In this document: positions 1-9,591 of the stretch, piece after piece
Layout: every line of letters begins with the position of its first letter
Position numbering within the stretch: position 1 is the stretch's first letter
Assembly (NCBI RefSeq): GCF_024734075.1
Contig: NZ_CP102850.1
Location: forward strand, 3,782,001 to 3,846,000
Direction: 5' to 3'
Length of the DNA: 64,000 nucleotides
From: Gordonia mangrovi
GTDB lineage: Bacteria > Actinomycetota > Actinomycetes > Mycobacteriales > Mycobacteriaceae
Position numbers and translations under genes: made by a program
The notes under the pieces: generated by a model
The model's database searches: none
Told to the model about the DNA's origin: nothing
Seen by the model: only the letters and a program-made list of their open reading frames with translations

Positions 1-2
1 AC

Positions 3-509
3 GGCATCCTCGGCGTCGGGCCGTACCCCTACGACGACCAGGTGGACCCGGATCTCATCAATGCCGGCAAGCAGACGGTGACCGTGTTGCCGGGTGCCTC
101 CTTCTTCGACTCCGCAACGAGTTTCGCGATGATCCGCGGCGGACACGTCGACGTCGCCGTCCTCGGCGGGATGCAGGTGGCCGCCAACGGCGACCTCGCC
201 AACTGGATGGTGCCCGGCGCCATGGTCAAGGGCATCGGCGGTGCCATGGATCTGGTCAACGGGGCCGGCCAGGTGATCGTGCTGATGGAGCACACCACCA
301 AGAAGGGCGACCCGAAACTCGTCGCCGAGTGCTCACTGCCGCTCACCGGTAGGTCCGTCGTCAGCCGGGTGATCACCGATCTCGGTGTATTCGACGTGAC
401 CGGAGCAGGTTTTGACGTGGTGGAGCTGGCCCCGGGCGTCACTCTCGCCGACGCCGAGGCCGTAACCGGCGCCCCGCTCGCCGACCGGACTGCCGCTCCC
501 GTCGACTGA
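3..509 (+). CDS. pcaJ: 3-oxoacid (3-oxoadipate) CoA-transferase subunit B, C-terminal part
   Basis: The gene enters from the left edge; its reading frame is open from position 3, so the start lies outside the window. Visible are about 168 residues of the beta subunit of a family I CoA-transferase: GILGVGPYP near the visible start, the glycine-rich core [20 protein letters not shown], the NWMVPG segment and [13 protein letters not shown] near the end. Such enzymes move CoA from succinyl-CoA to a 3-oxoacid. The active-site Glu should lie upstream of the visible part. The ben and cat genes downstream make 3-oxoadipate the likely substrate (pcaJ). A scoB-type acetoacetate transferase cannot be excluded without the alpha subunit. 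Confidence 0.85.
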   Translation, partial: GILGVGPYPYDDQVDPDLINAGKQTVTVLPGASFFDSATSFAMIRGGHVDVAVLGGMQVAANGDLANWMVPGAMVKGIGGAMDLVNGAGQVIVLMEHTTKKGDPKLVAECSLPLTGRSVVSRVITDLGVFDVTGAGFDVVELAPGVTLADAEAVTGAPLADRTAAPVD

Positions 510-544
510 CCGCAGCGCAGCATCCGCTGGTCGGGTGCGGGCAG

Positions 545-1597
545 TCAGGGCCGCGCCTCGAAGATCAGGTTGAAGGGTGTCTCGGTCGCGCGCCGGAAGG
601 TCGTGAAACCGCCATCATCGACCATCACCTTCCGCAGGGCCTGCTCGCCGGCCTGCGCGCCCAGCGCCGGTCCACCCCGTGCCACCGACACCGGAACACA
701 GACCATCGAGGATGCCGCGTACATGAGGCGGCCCACCGGATTCAGGTTCTCCGCTGTGCTGTCGCCCGCGAACGGTTCGACGAGCATGCAGTGGCCATCG
801 GGTTTCAGCGCGGCTCTCGCATGTCGAGCTGCACCAGATGGATCGGCCATGTCATGCAAGCAGTCGAAGAACGCGATGAGGTCAAAGTCGTCTCCGCCGT
901 ACGTCGTGGCGTCGGCCACCTCGAAAGTCGTATTACCGACACCTGCTTCCGACGCCCGTTCCCGTGCGGTCTCGATCGACGGACCGTGGTAGTCGATGCC
1001 GACGAACTGAGAATTCGGGAAGGCCTGTGCCATGAGGACGGTACTTGCGCCGTGTCCACAGCCGACGTCCGCCACCCGAGCGCCGGCGGTGAGCTTGTCG
1101 ACCACACCATCGAGGGCGGGGAGCCACGACGAGATCAGGTTCGCGTTGTATCCGCCCCTGAAAAATCGCTCGGTGCCGTCGAACAGACATTCATGGTGCT
1201 CACCCCACTCCGTCCCGGTGCCGGTTCGGAAGTTCTCCAGAGCACGCTCACGCACGTGGAAGAGATCTTGAACGACCTCATAGGCGCCGGGCAGATCGAC
1301 CGGACCGTTCGGATCGGCGAGACACAGGGCCTGTTCCTCGTTCAAGAAGTACTCGTCGCTGGTCGCGTCGTACTCGACGTAGCCGCCGGCGGCCTGATTC
1401 GCCAACCACTCGCGTATATAGCGCTCGTTCGTCCCGGTCTTGATCGCGAGCTCCTCGGCTGACCATCGGTTCCCGGCGAGCGTCTTGTACAAACCGAGTT
1501 CGTCGCCGATCAACACCAGCACCGCACTCGCCGACGCGCCGAGGTCTCCGATTGCCTTGCCAAGAAATGCATTGAGTCTGTCTTCTGTAACTGTCAT
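545..1597 (-). CDS. Class I SAM-dependent methyltransferase with N-terminal winged helix
   Basis: 350-residue protein. The N-terminal 90 or so residues look like a winged-helix dimerisation domain (GLYKTL, WSAEELAIKTG, ERYIREWL), followed by a Rossmann methyltransferase fold with the SAM-binding motif VADVGCGHGAS and the later acidic FVGID. This is the layout of actinobacterial proteins such as M. tuberculosis Rv2258c; the methyl acceptor is unknown. The ATG at 1597 is chosen over an upstream one because AAGGAG (1604-1610) sits 6 nt before it. It converges on the CoA-transferase gene (35 bp between stops). Nothing links it directly to aromatic degradation. Confidence 0.8.
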   Translation of the reverse strand: MTVTEDRLNAFLGKAIGDLGASASAVLVLIGDELGLYKTLAGNRWSAEELAIKTGTNERYIREWLANQAAGGYVEYDATSDEYFLNEEQALCLADPNGPVDLPGAYEVVQDLFHVRERALENFRTGTGTEWGEHHECLFDGTERFFRGGYNANLISSWLPALDGVVDKLTAGARVADVGCGHGASTVLMAQAFPNSQFVGIDYHGPSIETARERASEAGVGNTTFEVADATTYGGDDFDLIAFFDCLHDMADPSGAARHARAALKPDGHCMLVEPFAGDSTAENLNPVGRLMYAASSMVCVPVSVARGGPALGAQAGEQALRKVMVDDGGFTTFRRATETPFNLIFEARP

Positions 1598-1787
1598 CGC
1601 CAGCTCCTTTTGCCCATCGCGGTATCCACAGCAGAGCTTGCGGGTCAGCCAGTGTCGATTGCACATTGGCGCGATCCGTGCTAGTGACCAAGTCTATTTC
1701 TTTTGGGCCCCCAGGCGCATATCGATTTCGTTGCTGTCGCCGAGTGTCGTCCTCCCGGACAGAGCCCTGCGGAGACGGGCAGCGCCC

Positions 1788-4457
1788 TCACTCGGCGCCG
1801 GAGTGGCGGCGCGACGCCGCGAGTTCGGACCGCGAGCGTAGGCCGAGCTTCGCGTAGATGCGGGTCAGGTGGTACTGGACGGTCTTGGGCGAGATGAACA
1901 GTTCCGCGGCCACCTCGCGGTTCGACAATCCACGGGCGACCAGGGTGGTCACTGCCTCCTCCTGCGGGGTCAACTCGACATCGCCGCGTTCGTTGCGGCT
2001 CAGATTCAGCCCGCCCGCCTTCAATTCTCGCTCGCACCGCTCGACGTAGGTGGACGCGCCAAGGGAGAGGAAGAGTTCGCGGGCGGTACCGATCACGGCG
2101 TCGGCGGCACGTCGCTTCCCGGCCCGGCGCAGCGTCTGACCGAAGGCGAAATTGACCCGGGCGCGGTCATAGCGCAGTGGCAGACCATCGAGCAGTTCGA
2201 GCCCCTCGGAGAACGTCCGCTTTGCCTGCTGGATATCGCCGACCGCGCCGAGATGTCGACCGCGCGCGTACTTCAGGCGCGCACTGGCCGAGCGGTGGCC
2301 GCGCTCGGCAGCGATTTCCTCGTAGGGGGTCAGCAGGGCATCAGCGGCATCGAGTTGGCCGCCGATGACCAGAGCGTTGGCCAGCACATCAACCCACGGC
2401 CACCAGCCGGGCTCGGCGAGGGCGGGCACCTCGGCGGCCATCGTCATCAGCGGTTCGAGGGTGCGGCGCACCTTCTCGTAGTCGGCCGAGGCCTCGGCGA
2501 TCTGTGCACGCGCGAGCATTTCCGGGATCCGCATGATCTCGTAGTCGCCGACATGCGTCGCGGCTTGCTGCACGCTGCGCTCGGCGTCCTGCCAATCGCC
2601 GCGCAACGAATGGATCGCCGTGGCAGTCCAGTTCAGCAGCGGACTGGCCAACTCGATGCCGCTGGTCCGGGCCAGCGCCCGCCCCTGCTCGACATTGTGC
2701 AGTGCGGTGTCCCAATCGCCGGTCAGAAACTGTGTTCGGGCCAGCCACGCCAAGGCCCACAGCGAGATGCGGGTGGAGCCACCGAGATTCGCCATCGACA
2801 CAGCGGTCTCCAGATTGCTGCGGGCAGCGCCGACATCATCGAGGCCCAGCTGCAGCCAGCCGCGGCCCATGGTGGCGCGCTGCGCCTGTGCCCCGAATCG
2901 GATTCGGTCGGTGAGCTCGGCGTACTCGGTGGTCGCCTCGGCCGGACGCCCCGACCACGCCAGCCCCAACCCGCGAATGGCCGCAGCCTCGACCCCCGCT
3001 GGTGATTGACTGCCCGCCATGGCGATTGCCCGATCCGCCCAGTCGACGAGTTCATCTCCCTGACAGCGCACCAGGTTGTGCAGCACATAGCGCTGGGCGA
3101 TGAGTGCAGCGATGTCGGGTTCGCGGTCGAAGTTCACGATGTCCCAAGCGCGATCGAGCCGGACCCGGGCTTCGGCGGCGCGTCCGCGCAGGATGGCAAG
3201 GTAGGCGAGAGTGGCGTTGCGTAAGGGTGTTTCGCGTAGGCTCTCCACGAGTGGGACCAACGCTGCGGCGCCGACGCAGTCGCCCGCGGCGAGCAGGGCG
3301 TCGACGGCGAGGGTGACACGGGTGTCGCGCAGCACCGGGTCGGAGGTGAGCCGGGCGGCCTGGCGGAACAACCCCGCTGCCTCGGCCCACGCACCGTCGG
3401 CGGATCGGCGGCGGGCCAGGTCATCCAGATCGTCGGCCAGATCGGGATCGGTGGTGGGGGTGGCAGACACCTGGTGATGCATCCGTCGTGCCGGATCGCT
3501 CACCAACCCGGCGGCGCGTCGGTGTGCGGCGCCGACGGCCTCCATCCCCATGATCTCGAGGACCGCCCCGCGGATGAGCGGATCGGCCGGTCGCGCTTGC
3601 GCATCGGCTGGAGTCAGCGCCGACCCGAGAGTGATCAGCCCGCTGTCGGCCGCTTCGTCGAGCGCGGCCAGTGGGGTATCGAGCCCGGCCAGTGCCACCG
3701 CGGTCGACAGTGGTTCGGCGTCATCGAGAATCATCATCGACTCCACCAACGCACGGGCGGGTGCCGAGCACTTGTGCAGTCGGGTCCGGACGTCGTCGAT
3801 GACGTAACTCGGCGCCGGGAGGGTGACGCCGGTGCGCGACCATGTTCCGGCGGGCAGGTCGTCGAGCAGGGTCACCACGTGGCGTGGGTTCCCGCCGGTG
3901 TGGCCGGTGAGGTTCTCCAGCATCGCGGGGTGCAACACGATGCCACGCCGCGCGGCGACCTCGGCGACGGCCGGGGCGGTGATGCCGGCGAGGCGGAACT
4001 CGTCGACGAGCAGACCCGACGGCCGACGGCCGACCGGCGGAGTCATCGACATCACCACCAGTGTCGGACGATCGCGGTGCTCGCGGGTGACCGTGAGCAG
4101 CGTGTGCATCGACTCCTCGTCGACGAACTCGGCGTCGTCGATCGCGATCAGGGTGGGTGCGCCGGTCTCGCCGAGCAACCCGGCCAGCGCAGAGTCGCCA
4201 CCGTCGGGAGACTGCGTGAGCTGACGCAGGACCGCGCCTGCGCACTGCTGATCCCAGTCCGAGGCCTGTGCCCACAGCGTGTGCCCGACACCCGCAGACT
4301 CGGTGTGCCGGTGAGTCAGATGGGTGAGAAACGTCGTCTTACCGATGCCGTGCTCGCCGAGGATCACCACGAACTCGGTGTGCCGAACGGCGGCGGCACG
4401 GGCGAGGATGGTCTCGATCTCTCGTTCCCGCCCGACGCAGGCGGCGACCACCATCAT
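1788..4457 (-). CDS. LuxR-family transcriptional regulator with AAA ATPase domain (LAL type), probable ben regulator
   Basis: About 889 residues. The N-terminus carries a nucleotide-binding domain: VGREREIE start, Walker A GEHGIGKTT, Walker B LIAIDDAEF. A long helical TPR-like middle follows, then a C-terminal LuxR helix-turn-helix (LTPQEEAVTTLVARGLSNREVA, then SPKTVQYHLTRIYAKLG). Large LALs of this type sense ligands and activate catabolic operons. It lies downstream of and co-oriented with benA-benB-benCD, which makes it the likely benzoate regulator; this is inference. The ATG at 4457 begins MMVVAACVGRE. A GTG at 4517 would overlap the ben gene and is an alternative start. Confidence 0.82.
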   Translation of the reverse strand: MMVVAACVGREREIETILARAAAVRHTEFVVILGEHGIGKTTFLTHLTHRHTESAGVGHTLWAQASDWDQQCAGAVLRQLTQSPDGGDSALAGLLGETGAPTLIAIDDAEFVDEESMHTLLTVTREHRDRPTLVVMSMTPPVGRRPSGLLVDEFRLAGITAPAVAEVAARRGIVLHPAMLENLTGHTGGNPRHVVTLLDDLPAGTWSRTGVTLPAPSYVIDDVRTRLHKCSAPARALVESMMILDDAEPLSTAVALAGLDTPLAALDEAADSGLITLGSALTPADAQARPADPLIRGAVLEIMGMEAVGAAHRRAAGLVSDPARRMHHQVSATPTTDPDLADDLDDLARRRSADGAWAEAAGLFRQAARLTSDPVLRDTRVTLAVDALLAAGDCVGAAALVPLVESLRETPLRNATLAYLAILRGRAAEARVRLDRAWDIVNFDREPDIAALIAQRYVLHNLVRCQGDELVDWADRAIAMAGSQSPAGVEAAAIRGLGLAWSGRPAEATTEYAELTDRIRFGAQAQRATMGRGWLQLGLDDVGAARSNLETAVSMANLGGSTRISLWALAWLARTQFLTGDWDTALHNVEQGRALARTSGIELASPLLNWTATAIHSLRGDWQDAERSVQQAATHVGDYEIMRIPEMLARAQIAEASADYEKVRRTLEPLMTMAAEVPALAEPGWWPWVDVLANALVIGGQLDAADALLTPYEEIAAERGHRSASARLKYARGRHLGAVGDIQQAKRTFSEGLELLDGLPLRYDRARVNFAFGQTLRRAGKRRAADAVIGTARELFLSLGASTYVERCERELKAGGLNLSRNERGDVELTPQEEAVTTLVARGLSNREVAAELFISPKTVQYHLTRIYAKLGLRSRSELAASRRHSGAE

Positions 4458-4503
4458 CGTCCCATCGTAGGTCCGTACCCCATCTCGGTGGTGCCGATCA
4501 CCG

Positions 4504-7269
4504 TCAGCCCGCGTCACCGCCCGCGACCGGCAGTACGGTTCCGGTGATGTAGGAGGCTTCCTCGGACGCCAAGAAGCAGATCGCCGCAGCCTGCTCATCG
4601 AGCGTGCCGTATCGGTGCATCAACGACGAGGCAAGCGTCTGATCGATGTGCGCCTGGAACCAGTCCTGTTCGGTCGCCGTGACCGGTTCCGGTGTGCCGC
4701 GAGAGACCCGGCGCTCAGGCGCCTGGGTCCCACCCGGTGCGGTGGCGACCACGCGGATACCCGAATCGGCATACTCCATGGCCAGCGACGCGGTGATCGC
4801 GTTGATGCCGCCCTTCGCGGCGGAGTAGGGAATGCGATTGACGCCTCGTGTGGCCGCCGACGACACGTTCACGATGACGCCGTCGCCGCGTGCCACCATC
4901 GACGGCAGCACCGCCCGGCACGCGAACAGCGTCGTCATGAGCGAACGGTCGATCTCGGCGCGGATCTGGTCGTCGGTGAACTCGGTGAACGGCTTGAAGT
5001 TGATGGCACCGCCGACGTTGTTGATCAGCACGTCGACCCGGTCGAATGCCGCCAACGCCGCAGCCACTACCGATTCGGCGCCACCGAAGCCCTCGAGGTC
5101 GGCGATGGCCGGCACCGCAGCGGCGCCGGAGGCGGTCAGTTCGTCGGCCAGCTCCGTCACCAGGTCCGAACGATCGGCGAGGACGAGTGTGCCGCCCTCG
5201 GCACCGATCCGTCGCGCCGTCGCCGCGCCGATGCCCTGGGCGGCCCCGGTCACCACGACGACCTTGCCGGCGAACCGGCCCGGAGTGACGAAACGCGGGC
5301 GGCGGGCGGCCATCTCATCGGCCATCGCGCGCCGCATCGTCTGCTTGGACCGGTCGGCGTGCGCCGAGATCAGCGCGCGAGCGGCGTCGCGGTCGCCGGA
5401 TTCGAAGGCGGCGACGATGTCGACGTGGTCCTGGGCGCACAGCGGATGACACCAGGTGGCGTTGCGCAGCACCTCACTCATGCGTCCTTTCACCCCGAGC
5501 GCCTGATAGGCGTCGAGGAGATGGGTGTTGCCGGTGAGGGTGAACAGATAGTCGTGGAAGTTCGCGTTGGTCTCGGTGTATTCGGCCGCGTCGACGAAGC
5601 GATCGCCCTCGACGAACGGCACAGTGGTCTCGGCCAGCAGTCGATATCCGGCGAGCTGCTGACTGGTCAGTCGTCCGAAGGTCAGCTCCAGCGCACCGAG
5701 TTCGAGCGCGGCCCGAGCTTCGAAGATGGCGTCGGATTCGTGGATCTCCGGATGCTCCTCGCCGATCTGATAGCCCTCCGGCGTGATGGTCGTGGCATCC
5801 GGGGCAACGGCAACGGGCGTATCGGCGGCCACAGTGGCTGCGGCCGAGGCCGGTTGGGGTGTTGCCAGTGGTTCGATGTCGCGGGGTGAGAACACATTCT
5901 GACCCGCGATGCCGCGCGCATCGGCCGGGAGGAGCCGACCGTCATCGGGATCGACAATCCGGTCGTTTCCGGTCGAGTGCCACATCTGCTGGCCGGCGAT
6001 CCGGAATCGACCGTCGTCGTCGGTGAGGTCGGCCATCGGCCCTCGCCACGGGGAGATGTCGGCGACCGGCAGGGTGATCTGTCCGGCGATCGCGCGTGCA
6101 TCGGCGGCAGGAACAACGCTGTCCTCGAGGACAACCGGCAGCGTGGCCACGGCGCTCGGGGGTGCCGTGTCGGCCACCGTGCTGCTCGTCGCCGGAACCG
6201 CGAGCGCGAACTTCTCGTAGTAGAACCCGGTCGGGTCGATGCCGGCATCTGAGACATGCGTGCGAACCGCCTCGACCATCGGCGGGGGCCCACACAGGTA
6301 GATCGCGACGTCCCCGTCGTACAGGTGCTCGGGTGCGATCAGACTCATCACGTAGCCCTTGTTGACCGCTGTGCTGTCGGGATCGGATACGCAATGATTC
6401 CAGGTGAATCCGGGCAACTCACGAGCGAAGTACTCGATCTCGTCGAGCGCGACCAGATCGGTGTCGGTGGACACCCCGTAGATCAGGTGGACCTTGCGGC
6501 GACTGTCGTCGTCGTGCAGCTTGCGCAACATCGACAGGATGGGCGCCAACCCGGTGCCGCCGGCCAACAGCAGCACCGGCCGGGCCGCCTCGCGCAGGAA
6601 GAACGAACCGTGCGGCCCGGTGAAGCTGATCGACTCACCGCGCGTGGCACGTTCGGTCAGATAGGTCGACATCGCGCCACCCGGCGTCAGCTTCACGAGA
6701 AAGACGAGTCGCTCCTCATGCGGCCCGTTGGCGAACGAGTAGGACCGGGTGAGCAGACCGCCGTCTCCGTCGTCGGTGCCGGGCACGGCAATGTTGACGT
6801 ACTGGCCGGGCAGGAATGCCAGATCGCCCCGGTTGGCGATCTCGATCGCTAGTCGCATCGTCGACTCCGAGAGCCGTTCGAGTTCGACAACCGTACCGGT
6901 GAAAGTCGCGGCCTGGGTCTTGGCGATGTCGGAGGTCGCCGAGATCTGCAGCACCAGATCGGATGTGGGCTTCATGCAGCAGGGCAGCGCGTAGCCCGCG
7001 GCGGATTCGTCGGCCGACAGCGCGTCGTCGATATAGGTGCCGCCGTCGTAGTCGCCGGATTCGCAGAATGCCTTGCAGGTTCCGCATGCGCCGTCGCGAC
7101 AGTCGAGCGGGATGTTGATGCGCTGGCGGTAGGAGGCGTCGGCGACGGTCTGGTCCTCGCGGCAGGTGATGAACCGGGTGACGCCGTCCTCGAAGGCGAG
7201 AGCCACCTGATGGGACGGGGCGTCGGTGCCGGCGGGTGCGGCCGTGTCGCGGTCTGTGGTGACGGTCAT
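4504..7269 (-). CDS. benC-benD: Fusion of benzoate dioxygenase reductase (BenC), FCD-like domain and benzoate diol dehydrogenase (BenD)
   Basis: One uninterrupted 921-residue frame replaces two separate genes. Residues 22-110 are a plant-type ferredoxin with [2Fe-2S] cysteines at 57, 62, 65 and 97. Residues about 120-355 are the FAD/NAD reductase (RSYS 175-178, AGGTGLAP 236-243, CGPPPM 326-331). A low-complexity linker follows, with two DARxIAGQ copies near 390 and 450. Residues about 515-655 resemble the FCD ligand domain of GntR regulators but without a DNA-binding helix (His572, His615, His637). Residues 664-921 are an SDR: TGAAQGIG 674-681, Ser803, Tyr815, Lys819. The two halves feed electrons to BenAB and oxidise the cis-diol to catechol. 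ATG at 7269, 10 nt after benB. Confidence 0.88.
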   Translation of the reverse strand: MTVTTDRDTAAPAGTDAPSHQVALAFEDGVTRFITCREDQTVADASYRQRINIPLDCRDGACGTCKAFCESGDYDGGTYIDDALSADESAAGYALPCCMKPTSDLVLQISATSDIAKTQAATFTGTVVELERLSESTMRLAIEIANRGDLAFLPGQYVNIAVPGTDDGDGGLLTRSYSFANGPHEERLVFLVKLTPGGAMSTYLTERATRGESISFTGPHGSFFLREAARPVLLLAGGTGLAPILSMLRKLHDDDSRRKVHLIYGVSTDTDLVALDEIEYFARELPGFTWNHCVSDPDSTAVNKGYVMSLIAPEHLYDGDVAIYLCGPPPMVEAVRTHVSDAGIDPTGFYYEKFALAVPATSSTVADTAPPSAVATLPVVLEDSVVPAADARAIAGQITLPVADISPWRGPMADLTDDDGRFRIAGQQMWHSTGNDRIVDPDDGRLLPADARGIAGQNVFSPRDIEPLATPQPASAAATVAADTPVAVAPDATTITPEGYQIGEEHPEIHESDAIFEARAALELGALELTFGRLTSQQLAGYRLLAETTVPFVEGDRFVDAAEYTETNANFHDYLFTLTGNTHLLDAYQALGVKGRMSEVLRNATWCHPLCAQDHVDIVAAFESGDRDAARALISAHADRSKQTMRRAMADEMAARRPRFVTPGRFAGKVVVVTGAAQGIGAATARRIGAEGGTLVLADRSDLVTELADELTASGAAAVPAIADLEGFGGAESVVAAALAAFDRVDVLINNVGGAINFKPFTEFTDDQIRAEIDRSLMTTLFACRAVLPSMVARGDGVIVNVSSAATRGVNRIPYSAAKGGINAITASLAMEYADSGIRVVATAPGGTQAPERRVSRGTPEPVTATEQDWFQAHIDQTLASSLMHRYGTLDEQAAAICFLASEEASYITGTVLPVAGGDAG

Positions 7270-7279
7270 CGGATGTGTC

Positions 7280-7813
7280 CTAGAAGTGATAAACGTCGAC
7301 GACGTGGTGGATGTAGTCGTTCTTGAGCACGATCGTCTTGCGCCGGATCAGTGGACTCTCACCGGAGAAGTCGATCGTGTAGAACGAGGTGCCGTAGTAC
7401 GGGTCGACGGTGTTGTACCGGAAGTACATGGTGTGCCAATTGAATCGGACATCGACGAGGTCGCCGCGCCGTTCGATCACCTCCACGTTGCTGATGTTGT
7501 GGCTGGTCCTGGGTTCGGGTAGCGACGTCGCCGACGACCGCTCGGTGCGAATGCGGAACACCCGGTCCTCCAGACCGCCCTTGTTGCCGTAGTAGATCAG
7601 CGAGATCTCGCGTTGCGGGTCCTCGGTCAAGCGGTCGGCGTCATCCCACGACGGCATCCAGTAGACGACGTCGTCGGCGTAGCAGTCGAGCCATTTCTCG
7701 AACTCACGGTCGTCGAGGTAGCGGGCCTCGCGGTAGAGGAACTGCTCGATCATGTTCTGGGTGATGAGCTTCTCGGACGTGGTGGCTGCGGAAGCGGGCT
7801 GGGTGGTGGTCAT
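7280..7813 (-). CDS. benB: Benzoate 1,2-dioxygenase small (beta) subunit
   Basis: 177 residues, normal length for a ring-hydroxylating dioxygenase beta subunit (SnoaL-like cone fold). Typical stretches are EARYLDDREFEKWLDCYADD, VYWMPSW near residue 55, and the conserved C-terminal KTIVLKND. The beta subunit has no cofactor and forms the alpha3beta3 hexamer with BenA. AGGAT lies 7 nt before the ATG at 7813. It is followed after 10 nt by the benC-benD fusion gene and preceded by benA across a 169-bp repeat-bearing gap, so the ben genes are probably still one transcript. Confidence 0.93.
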   Translation of the reverse strand: MTTTQPASAATTSEKLITQNMIEQFLYREARYLDDREFEKWLDCYADDVVYWMPSWDDADRLTEDPQREISLIYYGNKGGLEDRVFRIRTERSSATSLPEPRTSHNISNVEVIERRGDLVDVRFNWHTMYFRYNTVDPYYGTSFYTIDFSGESPLIRRKTIVLKNDYIHHVVDVYHF

Positions 7814-7982
7814 CGAATCATCCTGTCTGGGAGATGTCTTCGGTTGAGGTTTCCTGCTGATCGAGTGGCCGCGGTGTGTCCTGCGTCTGTTGCATGTCGC
7901 TGATCGAGTTGCCGTGAACGGAGTGAGTGGCTATCGAGATCGGGTGGCGTGGTCTCGATACGCCCTCGGCCAGGGCCTCGGG
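7814..7982. repeat. benA-benB intergenic spacer filled with degenerate repeat copies
   Basis: This 169-bp spacer is unusually long within a ben operon. It contains a GATCGAGT...ATCGAGATC copy (about 7895-7942) and a better copy at 7949-7994 that begins GTGGTCTCGATACG and ends CTACTCGACCAC, running into the end of benA. The same family appears at 31382-31592. I see no gene here. Confidence 0.55.
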
Positions 7983-7994
7983 CTACTCGACCAC
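7949..7994. repeat. Actinobacterial intergenic repeat containing the benA stop codon
   Basis: Imperfect inverted repeat of the family 'GGTCTCGATACG...CGAGTAGCC' read on either strand. On the minus strand it reads GGTGGTCGAGTAGCC, and the in-frame TAG ends benA. Related to the element at 31382-31592 in this window. Confidence 0.55.
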
Positions 7995-9365
7995 CGGGTG
8001 GGGTGTCTCTTCCGCGGCGGCGGCCTTGCGCATCGTCTCCAGCCAGTAGCCGTGCTGGACCGGGTAGAGACCCTCGTCCTCGTTCTTCATGCCGGCCGAG
8101 ATGACGCCGGTCATCCCGAGGGTCTCCGCGACGGGGTCGGGTCCGCTGAGCCAGTGCTCGGCGCCGCGGCTCATATCGTTCCACGGTGCCGCCTGCGCCC
8201 GGAAGGTCAGCTGGCACGACCGGAACTCCTCGAGATCGTCGGGGGTCGCCATGCCGGAGGCGTTGAAGAAGTCCTCGTACTGCCGGATACGGTGTGCGCG
8301 TGCGGCATCGCTCTCGCCTTTGGGGGCGATGCAGTAGATCGTCACCTCGGTCTTGTCCGGTGCGATGGGTCGAAAGTGCCGGATCTGCGTCGAGAACTGG
8401 TCCATCAGATAGACATTCGGATAGAGGCACAGGTTGCGGGAGCCCTTGACCATGAACTCGCCCTTGGCGTCACCGAACTTCTCCTTGAGCTCGTCCATCT
8501 TGTCCCAGAGCGGACGGTCCTGCGGGTTGGCGGCCCAGGTCCACAGGCACAGATGGCCGTTCGGGTACGACCAGTAGCCGCCGCCGGATTTGCCCCAGCC
8601 GCCGGCGTCGAGGGCCTTGGTCTCGTTCTTGGACTCGCCGGTGCTGCGGCGCGAGGTGGTGGCGGCATAGTTCCAGTGCGTGGCCGTCACGTGGTAGCCG
8701 TCGGCTCCGTTTTCCGCCTGCACCTTCCAGTTGCCGTCGAAGGTGTAGGTCGACGCACCGCGCAGCACTTCGAGACCGTCGGGCGACTGATCGACCAGCA
8801 TGTCGATGATCAGGCGGGTGTCGCCGAGGTGCTCGTCGAGCGACACGACGTCGTCGTTGAGGCTGCCGAACAGAAAACCGCGATAGTTGTCGAAGCGCGC
8901 AACCTTGGTGAGATTGTGCGACCCGTTGACGTCGAAGGTGTCGGGGTATCCGGCGCCGTCGGGGTCCTTCACCTTGAGCAGCGTGCCGTCGTTGCGGAAC
9001 GTCCAGCCGTGGAACGGGCAGGTCAGCGTCATTCGGTTGTCGGTCTTGCGCCGGCAGATCATCGCGCCACGGTGGGCGCACGCGTTGATCAGGCAGTGCA
9101 GCTCACCGGCCTTGTCGCGGGTGATCATGACCGGCTGCCGCCCGATGTAGGTGGTGAAGTAGTCACCCGGGTTCGGCAGCTGACTCTCGTGCGCCAGATA
9201 GATCCAGTTCCCCTCGAAGATGTGTTTCATCTCGAGTTCGAAGATGTCCTCATCGGTGAAGATGCGGCGGTTGGCCCGGTAGATGCCGGCCTCGCGGTCG
9301 TCGATCACGGCATCTTCGAGGACCGAGTGCACGTGCTGCAGGTTGTCGGTGATCGACGCGGTCAT
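7983..9365 (-). CDS. benA: Benzoate 1,2-dioxygenase large (alpha) subunit
   Basis: 460-residue catalytic subunit that dihydroxylates benzoate to the cis-diol carboxylate. The Rieske [2Fe-2S] ligands are Cys96, His98, Cys116 and His119 (CAHRG and CPFHGW). The mononuclear iron site shows Asp222, His225 and His230 in [14 protein letters not shown] lies 7 nt before the ATG at 9365. It is the first gene of the leftward ben operon and faces the LysR/cat operon across a 226-bp divergent region. The last codons and the TAG stop lie inside an intergenic repeat (7949-7994), so the extreme C-terminus is repeat-derived. Toluate or anthranilate dioxygenases are relatives; the fused BenC/BenD favours benzoate. 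Confidence 0.93.
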   Translation of the reverse strand: MTASITDNLQHVHSVLEDAVIDDREAGIYRANRRIFTDEDIFELEMKHIFEGNWIYLAHESQLPNPGDYFTTYIGRQPVMITRDKAGELHCLINACAHRGAMICRRKTDNRMTLTCPFHGWTFRNDGTLLKVKDPDGAGYPDTFDVNGSHNLTKVARFDNYRGFLFGSLNDDVVSLDEHLGDTRLIIDMLVDQSPDGLEVLRGASTYTFDGNWKVQAENGADGYHVTATHWNYAATTSRRSTGESKNETKALDAGGWGKSGGGYWSYPNGHLCLWTWAANPQDRPLWDKMDELKEKFGDAKGEFMVKGSRNLCLYPNVYLMDQFSTQIRHFRPIAPDKTEVTIYCIAPKGESDAARAHRIRQYEDFFNASGMATPDDLEEFRSCQLTFRAQAAPWNDMSRGAEHWLSGPDPVAETLGMTGVISAGMKNEDEGLYPVQHGYWLETMRKAAAAEETPHPVVE

Positions 9366-9591
9366 GTCCTACCTCCAAGAATGTGGGCTGTCCTCTGCAC
9401 TGTCGCACTACGTGGCGCCTGTCACACCAGGGCAAACGCCAGTCCTGACCCAGTATCTGATTGATCGATAGAGATTATGAATCTGCGGAAACCATGTTCT
9501 TGTCAGGTATGGATCGTCGGCCTACCGTGGGTGATGGACGTGGTGCCGGTCACAATGGCGCCGCCGAGTGATGGACAGAAAGTCGCAGGAC
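9366..9591. promoter_or_regulatory. Divergent ben / cat control region
   Basis: 226 bp between the start codons of benA and the LysR gene, with no gene visible. It contains a locally AT-rich stretch at about 9453-9482 in otherwise GC-rich DNA, bounded by ATCT (9455) and AGAT (9472), which is a plausible place for a promoter and for LysR binding. The arms are too weak to call an operator firmly. Both operons could be controlled from here by the LysR protein. Confidence 0.4.

Noticed and set aside
4504..7269. Sequencing error joining benC and benD
   Set aside because: The linker and the FCD-like domain add about 300 in-frame residues with normal codon use, which a single-base error could not create; kept as a real fusion.
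7890..9464. 524-codon open frame on the + strand
   Set aside because: Antisense to benA, whose Rieske and iron-site motifs are unambiguous.
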